From assembly GCF_039645565.1 (NCBI RefSeq), contig NZ_CP147914.1:1733573-1797572 (forward strand): a stretch of 64,000 bases of DNA. The letters run 5' to 3'. Below the pieces are notes generated by a model. The model was not told the origin of the DNA, did no database searches, and saw only the letters and a list, made by a program, of their open reading frames with translations. The DNA is from Sulfurimonas sp. HSL1-2. Lineage in GTDB: Bacteria > Campylobacterota > Campylobacteria > Campylobacterales > Sulfurimonadaceae. Position 1 is the first letter of the stretch; each line of letters begins with the position of its first letter. Below are positions 26,592 through 34,300 of the stretch, one piece after another. The position numbers and the translations under genes are program-made.

Positions 26592-27740
26592 ATGAAACGC
26601 CAATTTATCCGGGAGATCCTGGATGTTATCACCGCGGACACCATTTCATTCGCCGGCGGGCTTCCCGACGCCGACCTCTTCCCGATCGACGCATTCAAAG
26701 TCGCGGCAGACAGGGTCCTGTCCGATCCCGCTTCGTTGCAGTATTCGCGTTCGCAGGGCTACGCCCCCCTGCGCGAAAAGATCGCGCAGCGCTATACCGA
26801 CGCGGGTTTCGAAACCCGTGCGGACGAGATCCTCATCACCACCGGTTCCCAGCAGGCCATCAATCTCATCGCCCTGAGCATGCTTCCCTTCGGGGTCACC
26901 GTCGAGCTGCCCGCCTATCTCGGTGCGCTCGGCGCGTTCCGTCTGGCGAAGACGAAAACCGATGGGGTCGCCCTGGAACACGACGGTATCGCGATGACAC
27001 CGTTCAGACGCAGCATCGCCAGGACGGGGGCGGCCTACCTGATCCCGGACTTCCAGAACCCGACGGGGCTGCGCTACAGCGACGCCAAACGCAATGCCGC
27101 TACCAAAGCGCTGCTGGACGCGGATGCTCTGCTGATCGAAGACGCCCCCTACAGCGAGCTCTATTTCGACCATGCCTCCCGGCCCATCAGCGCGGCGATG
27201 CCCGAACGCAGCTTCCACCTGGGCTCCTTTTCCAAGATCCTGGCCCCCGGCCTGAGGGTCGGATGGGTCCGGGCCAGCGAGGCGAACCTGCGCCGGCTGA
27301 TCATTGTCAAAGAGGCGATCGACCTGCATACGTCGACGCTGGACCAGCGCCTGATCGACGCGTTTTGGGACGCCGAGGGGCTTGACCGCCACCTCTCAAC
27401 CCTCCGCATCCACTACCGGGCCAAGAAAAATGCACTCGCCGGCGCACTGCGGACGCAGCTTCCCGATTTCATTTTCGACGAGCCCCACGGCGGCATGTTC
27501 CTCTACGGAAGGCTGCCCGGCTACGATACGAGAATGCTGGTCAACCGCTGCCTGGAGCACGGGGTCGCTTTCGTTCCCGGCAGCGAGTTCTACCCGGGAA
27601 CGCCTGCGCTCGACGAGCTCCGGCTCAACTTCACCCACACCGACCCCGCGCAGATGCACCGCGGTGTACGCCTGATGGCCGAAGCCTACCGCGAACAGGT
27701 CGTTTCCAAAATCACGGGACTTGTAAAAGCCACCGCGTAA
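26592..27740 (+). CDS. PLP-dependent aminotransferase (2-aminoadipate/LysN-like, class I/II)
   Basis: 382 residues. Substrate-side glycine motif SFAGGLPDADLFP at the start, PDFQNPTGLRY for cofactor stacking, and the Schiff-base lysine in SFSKILAPGLRVGW. This pattern is that of LysN and the aminotransferase half of MocR proteins, but no GntR domain is present. Likely acts on aminoadipate, branched-chain or aromatic substrates. Clear AAAGGA ribosome site. Confidence 0.88.
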   Translation: MKRQFIREILDVITADTISFAGGLPDADLFPIDAFKVAADRVLSDPASLQYSRSQGYAPLREKIAQRYTDAGFETRADEILITTGSQQAINLIALSMLPFGVTVELPAYLGALGAFRLAKTKTDGVALEHDGIAMTPFRRSIARTGAAYLIPDFQNPTGLRYSDAKRNAATKALLDADALLIEDAPYSELYFDHASRPISAAMPERSFHLGSFSKILAPGLRVGWVRASEANLRRLIIVKEAIDLHTSTLDQRLIDAFWDAEGLDRHLSTLRIHYRAKKNALAGALRTQLPDFIFDEPHGGMFLYGRLPGYDTRMLVNRCLEHGVAFVPGSEFYPGTPALDELRLNFTHTDPAQMHRGVRLMAEAYREQVVSKITGLVKATA

Positions 27741-27788
27741 CAAGCGCGCATCACGCCTTCACGGGAGGAACGGTGCACGCCGGGCACC

Positions 27789-28556
27789 TCAGCGCCCGAG
27801 CTGCTGCATGAAATGCAGGTAGAACTGCTTGGCCGTCCGTCCGCTGCGCGACGCCCGCCCGGCCGCGAAGCGCAGCGCTTCGCGCATCAGTGTCTCCCGC
27901 TCGACCTCGACCCCTTTGAAATAGTGTTCCACCATGGCCAGGTAATCGTCCTGCGTTCCCTGGTAAAAAGAGAGCCAGAGCCCGAAACGGTCCGCCAGCG
28001 AGATCTTCTCCTCGACACTGTCGCCGTAATGCAGCTCGCCGTCCCTGACTGTCGTACCGGCATTGTCGCTCATGTATTCGGGGACGAGGTGGCGGCGGTT
28101 CGAGGTGGCGTAGACCCGGACGTTTTCCGGTGCGCTCTCGATGGAACCCTCCATCGCGCTTTTGAGGTAGGTGTAGGAGAGGTCCGTCTCTCCGAACGTG
28201 AGATCGTCGAGGTAGAGGATGAAGCGGTAGGGCTCGTCGCGCAGCTCGTCGATCACCTCCGGCAGGTAGGAGAGATCCTCCTTGAAAAACTCAACGATCC
28301 GCAGCCCCTCCTCAAAGTAGGCCTGCAGCAGTGCCTTGACCAGCGAGGACTTCCCCGTCCCGCGGCTCCCCCAGAGCAGCACGTTGTTCGCGAAGCGCCC
28401 CGCCAGGAAGTTCTCCGTGTTCTCGACCAGCGCCTGCTTCTGGCGGTCGATTTTGATCAGCCCCTCCAGCGGCACCGCCTCCACTTCGGCGATGGGTTTG
28501 AGGGTCCCCGTGCGCCGTCTGAATACAGCAGCCTTGGTCGTCTTCCACGCAATCAT
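27789..28556 (-). CDS. DUF815-family AAA-type ATPase
   Basis: 255 residues. Walker A GSRGTGKSS near residue 63 and Walker B-like FILYLDDLTF near 113, with sensor-type YATSNRRHLVP near 150. DUF815 ATPases are small AAA proteins, often called predicted ATPases of the DnaA/loader kind; their function is not established. Good ribosome site (AAGGAGG). Converges on the aminotransferase, divergent from the epimerase. Confidence 0.9.
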   Translation of the reverse strand: MIAWKTTKAAVFRRRTGTLKPIAEVEAVPLEGLIKIDRQKQALVENTENFLAGRFANNVLLWGSRGTGKSSLVKALLQAYFEEGLRIVEFFKEDLSYLPEVIDELRDEPYRFILYLDDLTFGETDLSYTYLKSAMEGSIESAPENVRVYATSNRRHLVPEYMSDNAGTTVRDGELHYGDSVEEKISLADRFGLWLSFYQGTQDDYLAMVEHYFKGVEVERETLMREALRFAAGRASRSGRTAKQFYLHFMQQLGR

Positions 28557-28657
28557 AGCGCCTCCTTGAGGACAGAACTTTTTCTGCCATTATACCCCTG
28601 TGCAAATTTCGGGCACCTTCGCTACAATGATAATAGAATTTCACAACGGAGGGCGGA

Positions 28658-29524
28658 ATGAGAATTGCCATGGGCGGTGCCACCGGGTTTGTCGGGAAAC
28701 ACCTGCGGAGACGATTTGAAGCGGAGGGGTGGGCGGTCGTGCCGCTCGGCCGCAGCGACCTCGCGCTCCCGGCCGAGGCGCTGGCCGAGAAGCTCATCGG
28801 CGCCGATGTCATCATCAATATCGCCGGGGCCCCCGTCGACCGCCGCTGGAGCCGCCGTTACAAAGCGCTGCTCGTCTCCAGCCGCGTCGGCACGACGGAA
28901 CGCCTCGTCGAGGCGATCGGCCTGCTGGAGGTCAAACCCTCGCTCTATATCGGCGGTTCCGCCGTCGGTATCTATCCGTCGAAAAAGTGGCATGACGAAC
29001 TGAGCGAGGAATATGCCTACACCTTCCTGAGCGAACTCTGCCGCCAGTGGGAAGCCGCCGCGACGGAAGTCAAAGCCTACGGTGTACGAACGGTCATCTT
29101 CCGCCTGGGCATCGTCCTGGGCAACGGGGGGATGCTTTCGCGGATGCTGCCCGCCTTCCGGCTCGGCCTCGGCGGGGTGGTCGGCGACGGGAAGCAGTAC
29201 CTCTCCTGGATCCACATCGGCGACCTCTGCGAAGCCTTTGCCCGCGCCATTTCCGATACCCAAATGCGGGGGATCTACAACCTCGTCGCGCCCCGGGTTT
29301 CGACCAACAAGGAACTTACCGAGGCACTGGGAACACGGCTGCACCGCCCCACCTTCATGCGGCTGCCCTACTGGTTCCTGCGCCTCGTTTTCGGCGAAGG
29401 GGCACAGGTGATCGCCGGCGGGCAGTGGGCCGTACCGCGCCGCCTGCTCGATGCCGGTTTCACCTTCCGCTTTGAACACCTCGGCGACGCCCTGGACAAT
29501 CTGCTTGCAAAACGGAAGGATTGA
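28658..29524 (+). CDS. TIGR01777/YfcH-type NAD(P)-binding epimerase-like protein
   Basis: 288 residues. Rossmann motif GGATGFVG at residues 6-13, then VIINIAGAPVDRRWSRRYK and SSRVGTTERLVEAI, which mark the TIGR01777 branch of extended short-chain dehydrogenases. A C-terminal DUF1731-like tail is present from about 245. Substrate unknown. Preceded by GGAGGGCGG. Confidence 0.92.
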   Translation: MRIAMGGATGFVGKHLRRRFEAEGWAVVPLGRSDLALPAEALAEKLIGADVIINIAGAPVDRRWSRRYKALLVSSRVGTTERLVEAIGLLEVKPSLYIGGSAVGIYPSKKWHDELSEEYAYTFLSELCRQWEAAATEVKAYGVRTVIFRLGIVLGNGGMLSRMLPAFRLGLGGVVGDGKQYLSWIHIGDLCEAFARAISDTQMRGIYNLVAPRVSTNKELTEALGTRLHRPTFMRLPYWFLRLVFGEGAQVIAGGQWAVPRRLLDAGFTFRFEHLGDALDNLLAKRKD

Positions 29525-29635
29525 GCTCTTCGGGCCCCGCCCGAGTGAAAAAACGCTATAATTCCACCATCATTCGCAGCGGCGGAGCGTACCGAAAATC
29601 CGTAGCTTTTTTCCCTGCATTACCAAGGACCAACC

Positions 29636-30496
29636 ATGGCTATCCCATCCGTAGCGTTCAAACGCCAGAACCACCGCCTTCTTCTCTGTGAAGATACCCG
29701 CAAAGACGAACTGCTTGCCCAGCTGCTCGCAGAAAACGCCGGCCGAAAGATCAGCGTCGTCACCGCCGGCGACGCTGCGGCCATCAACGTCCCCGAAACC
29801 GTCACCGTCCTTAGCGACGATGCCCTGGAGGGCGCGGAAAGCTGCGACCTGCTGATCAGCTACGACCTGCCGGAGGCGCCGCAGCGCTATGTCGACCGTA
29901 TGGCCCTGGCCCGCGAAGCCGCCCTTGTCCTGCTGGGCGAAGCGGACCGCCCGCGGCTGATGGGCATCGAGATGCTGCTGGGCCGCGCCATCTCCCAGGA
30001 GCGCCCGGAGGGCTTTGCCCCCGAAGAGAGCGCCGCGCCGACACAGCGCCCGAAACGCTACAAAAAACCCTCCGCACGCCTCTACGAAGAAGCGGCACCG
30101 AAAAAAGCACCGGTCAAGCCGAAGGGGAAAGGTGCGCCCCGCAAACCGAAAGAGAGCGGCGTCTCACGCTATATCGGCACCGACGAGAACGGCAAGCCGA
30201 TGTTCTCCGGCAAGACCGGCGAACGCAACCACCGCGCCGACGGAAAGCCCCATACCGAAGAGAGCCTGGCGGCCAAAAAAGAGTGGGAAGAGAAACGCAA
30301 AAAAAGCGGCGGCAAAAAGCCCTATGATGTGAAAAAGAAACCGCCCTACAAAGGGGAAAAGAAACCTTACGACGCGCAGAAAGGGCCGGGGAAACCTGCC
30401 TCTTCCCAGGAGAAAAAGCCCGAAAGCACCAAGCCCAAACGCCCGATGATCCGCATCAAAGCGGAAAAGCTCAAAAAGAGCGAACCGAAAAAATAA
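29636..30496 (+). CDS. Degenerate helicase-C-domain-like protein with long basic tail
   Basis: 286 residues. Residues about 15-120 follow the layout of the second RecA-like domain of DEAD-box helicases: SCDLLISYDLPEAPQRYVDR aligns with the RhlE segment [16 protein letters not shown] of the gene at 40318. The arginine-finger motif HRIGRTGR is replaced by DRMALARE and there is no first RecA domain. Residues 125-286 are rich in K, P, E and G, an RNA-binding type of disordered tail. Probably a non-catalytic RNA- or ribosome-associated protein (inference). Confidence 0.65.
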   Translation: MAIPSVAFKRQNHRLLLCEDTRKDELLAQLLAENAGRKISVVTAGDAAAINVPETVTVLSDDALEGAESCDLLISYDLPEAPQRYVDRMALAREAALVLLGEADRPRLMGIEMLLGRAISQERPEGFAPEESAAPTQRPKRYKKPSARLYEEAAPKKAPVKPKGKGAPRKPKESGVSRYIGTDENGKPMFSGKTGERNHRADGKPHTEESLAAKKEWEEKRKKSGGKKPYDVKKKPPYKGEKKPYDAQKGPGKPASSQEKKPESTKPKRPMIRIKAEKLKKSEPKK

Positions 30497-30502
30497 CCGC
30501 CG

Positions 30503-31228
30503 CTATTTCCCCAGCGTATAGAGGTTGTTGCTGCCATGGCAGGCCGCCTGGAAACGCTCTTTGAGTTCCCGGTCGTAGGTCATGATGAAGACGTCGGCCT
30601 GCCGCAGCTTCAGCCGCTCGAACTCCCCCAGCAGAAAATCGTCCGCCACGTTCTTGCCGTGATCGACGACGGTAAAATTGAACGACTCAAGCCGTTTGCC
30701 GTAATCGTACAGCTCCGCCTCCCACTCCCGCCGTTTGAGGTAGAGCGAGTCGGGGTTCGCCGCCAGGTAGATACGGTCGTCGGGGACGTTGAACTTCTCG
30801 ATAACGTGAGTGAACATCGGGCCGATGGGGCCGAAGTTCTCGATATCCCAGAAGAGGTAAGCCTTCCGCGTGCGCACACGGCGTTTCTGGTTGAGCAGTT
30901 TCAGCCTCTTGGAGATGTTAAGGTGGACATGGGCGTTGTCGTTGGTCAGCTCGATCTGCAGTTTCAGCGCCTCCGCCTCCGCCGTATCGAATCCCAGCAC
31001 CTTCCCCATGTCGATGAAGAGCTGCAGCTCGACCTGTTCAGCCTGCGCCCCGCCCTTCTGGTAACGCCCCAGCGCCTTGATCTTCTCCGCGGAGAAGAGC
31101 AGCGAAAGCGTCGGCGGTTTCTGCTGTGTATAGGCTTTTTTAACGGCGTTAAAGATGGCGTAGGCGTTTGGAGTCTCCGGCATCTCGACCGTGCCTTTGA
31201 CCTCGTCGCCGATGATGATTTTTTTCAT
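30503..31228 (-). CDS. NYN-domain (PIN-like) putative ribonuclease
   Basis: 241 residues. The C-terminal half starts AYLFWDIENFGPI, with acidic D and N at the first strand, continues with HGKNVADDFLLGEFERL and ends ADVFIMTYDRELKERF. These are the conserved acidic positions of NYN/LabA-type nucleases. The N-terminal 115 residues are helical and unassigned. Convergent with the helicase-like gene (6-base gap), which may hint at a shared RNA role. Confidence 0.82.
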   Translation of the reverse strand: MKKIIIGDEVKGTVEMPETPNAYAIFNAVKKAYTQQKPPTLSLLFSAEKIKALGRYQKGGAQAEQVELQLFIDMGKVLGFDTAEAEALKLQIELTNDNAHVHLNISKRLKLLNQKRRVRTRKAYLFWDIENFGPIGPMFTHVIEKFNVPDDRIYLAANPDSLYLKRREWEAELYDYGKRLESFNFTVVDHGKNVADDFLLGEFERLKLRQADVFIMTYDRELKERFQAACHGSNNLYTLGK

Positions 31229-31278
31229 TGCAGTGGATTATAGGCCAAGAGGATAAAAGCGGCCTGATGATTTTGGGA

Positions 31279-31303
31279 AACGGCCGGTAGGAAACCGGCC
31301 GTT
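31279..31303. terminator. Strong hairpin downstream of the large lipoprotein gene
   Basis: AACGGCCGGT and ACCGGCCGTT form a perfect 10-bp stem around AGGAA. With the next hairpin it makes a tandem barrier between the lipoprotein gene and the NYN gene. It has no adjoining T-run of its own on the minus strand. Confidence 0.5.
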
Positions 31304-31304
31304 C

Positions 31305-31342
31305 AGGAGAAAAAGATTGAAAAGTGCCCCTCGGGCACTTTT
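31305..31342 (-). terminator. Intrinsic terminator of the large lipoprotein gene
   Basis: AAAAGTGCCC and GGGCACTTTT form a perfect 10-bp stem with a 3-base loop (31320-31342). On the minus strand the stem ends in TTTT and a further TTTTT follows four bases later. The stem overlaps the TAA stop codon (31341-31343), an unusually tight fit. Confidence 0.75.
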
Positions 31343-34300
31343 ACGGGAAGATCACCGGTCCGCCGGGTACAACCCGGACGAACACCATATCGCCGCCGAC
31401 CGTCATGTAATTGTTGGTCGCATCGAAACTGACCGTCAGGTTGACCGGGACCTGTGAACCGAGGGTGTCATCGACCGTCAGGCCGAACTCCATGTTCGTA
31501 TCGCCGGCGATGGTATCGCATCCGGAGGTATCGGTGTCGGTACAGACCGCTCCTTCGTCCGTCGTGGCAGCCGGCGTCATCGTTACCGTATTATTCGCCT
31601 CGACCACATAGGTACCGAACTCCGTCATGTTGTAGCGACCGACGGTCCCCGGTTCGGTCCCGACGACTTCCGAACCGTAACTGTCATCAATATCGGCGAC
31701 CATGTAGTTGCCCGCACCGTCGAGGACCATAATGACGAACTTGATGTTGCCGGTCGTCGACTGGTTGACGATCCAGGCCCCTGCTTCCGTGCTAATCGCA
31801 CTGCTCAGGCGGTTGAAGACCGCGCTCCCGTCGATACTGGTCAGCGTTGCCGTGTCATTGCCGTTATCGCTGACCGTGGCCCCCACAGCTGTGTCGCCGG
31901 CATTGGTGTTGATCAATGGGGAGGCCGAGGTGAAGTTGCCAGAGGCGTCTAGGGTGTACTGCCCTACTTCCACACCGCCGATGACGCCGTTCGTACCCAG
32001 GACCTGCTGAACCGCCATGTATTTGTCATTGTCGGCGATAATCAGGAGAGCGTCCATCGTCGTGGTACCGCCCAGTGCCCAGGCACCGACCAGTGTCGCA
32101 TCGTTCGCGGTCGTAGGCGTGCTGCTGCCCCCTCCGCTCATAAAGTATGCAATCAACGCGTCGCGGGCAATCGCGTTGAACTTCATTTCGATATCGCCCG
32201 TGAAGGCCGGATTTTTATCGCCTCCGGTAACGTAATCACTGATACCATCATTTTTGACCGTCGCGGCGTACGGCATCGACCTGCTCGGCAGATCAACGAC
32301 GATAATATGTCCATTGATCCCGTCGTCCTGTACATACCATGTGCCGCTCTCAACAACAGACGGGACCTGTGGATTGCTGAAGTCTATCAGCATCGCCGTA
32401 CCGTTGCTGTTGATGTCCGTGTAGCTGTCGCCGGCACCAAACTGGATGCCGGTGTTGCCATTGACGTCGAAGACGTACCCGCTCAGCCCGCCCTGGTTTG
32501 CTGCGACGAAGTCCGCCAGGTTCGTGAATGTCATAGAGGAGTAATTGATGTCATATGATGTCAGCGTGTGATAAAAATCGAACTCGTCGCTCAGGCGCAG
32601 ATGCGCCGGGCGGTAACCCATCGAACCGGCCGGCATCGTGATGCCGAACATCGCTTCAAGGGCCGCCTGATCATAGACGTCCCCCAGATGCGCATAGAGG
32701 TGACCGCTCGGCGGGATACTGATATTGAGCTCTGTTCCACCTGAAATGACGGTGTAGGCGTTGCTGTCCATCACAGTACCATTAATATCTTTGAAGAGTA
32801 CCGTGCCATTCGCGTCAACATAGACGGCATCGGAATCGACGGCATAGACCACGCCGTTTCCGTCCGTCTGCGGCCAGACGCCCCACAGTTCCAAGCCGAA
32901 GAGATCGGAGACCTGCGCCTTGGTGAGTCCATCCCATTCAGCTTTACTGTTGATATACGTATTAGAAATTGCCCAGTAATCATCGACCGTCATCGGCGGC
33001 GCCGGCGGCGTGTAGTTTGCAAACGCTGACAGAATGTCGTTCATCGCCGTCTGATTATACCCGGCCCCATCACCGCCTACGATAAAGTCCGTCATCGGAG
33101 GATTGTACGCACCCCAATAGACCTGGCCGTTATGGATCAGCGTAAAGGAAGGTTCGCCTTCATTGTACAACGCATAGTCGACCAGGCTCGTATTCAGATC
33201 CGTACGGACGATCAGGTTCGTGTCATTAGGCAGGGTATCGACCCACCATGTACCGACAACCTCGCTGTTATTACCGTCGATGACAAGATTACCCGTCATG
33301 CCGAGCGTCAGTGTCGTAATGTCAGACCCGTTGCTGTCCACGGCGGCGCTACCGCCGGCATTTTTCTGCGTGACGATTGCCGATTGCCACGGCCATGATC
33401 CGGTAGTCCAATAGAACGTTCCGTCGGCATTCATATGGTCTTCAAGCGTCGTATAGCCCAGGCCATTACTCCAGTGTGTATAGAAGATCTCAGTGACTGC
33501 CTTATAGAGAAGTTCATGCTGTTTCGCGCCGCTGGAGAATGTGACAGGCATCGTCGTTCCACTGCCGGTTGGGATATCCAACGTCTGGCCGCTCAGGTCC
33601 GTCACCGTTCCGATACGAATCGCTTCGTGCTGGAAGGAGAGCGTCAATGCATCCGCGCTGATCGTGTAATCGATCTGCAGATCGGAGTCCGGGACCCAGA
33701 CGGCGTTGATTTCATCCCATGTCACCATATTCGGATCGATCGGGACCTCACTCCAGTTGTTGTCAACAGTGTGAATATAGGTCAGTCTGTCGATTGCCCC
33801 ATTGTTGAGCAGGTGCTGCGTGTACATCGGCACGTTTGCCGTGCCGTTATCCTCCAGCCAGTAATCATACAGATACTGTCCGTCGTAGAAACTGTAATCT
33901 GTCAGGACAGGATCGGCGACGACATTGACGGTAAAGGTCTCCTGGGCGGTAAGAATACCGTCGCTGACGGTCACCGTCACCGTTGCCGTACCGATACCGG
34001 TCGGGTCGACCGCCACCGTCGTACCGTTCGCCGAAACCGAGGCGACGCCCGTATTGGAGGATACAGCGTCCAGCGTCAGCGCATCGCCGTCAACATCGGC
34101 AATGGAAACCGGTACTTCATAGATCGGTGCGCTGACCGCCACTGCCGGCGGGTTGCCGATGGGGTCGATCGTCGGGGCGTCGTTGACCGGAGCGACCGTG
34201 ACCGTGACCGTCGCCGGGAGCGAAGTCGCGCCCTGGTTATCCTGGATCGTGTAGGTAAAGCTGTCCGTACCGTTGAAGTTGGCATTCGGCATGTAGGTCA

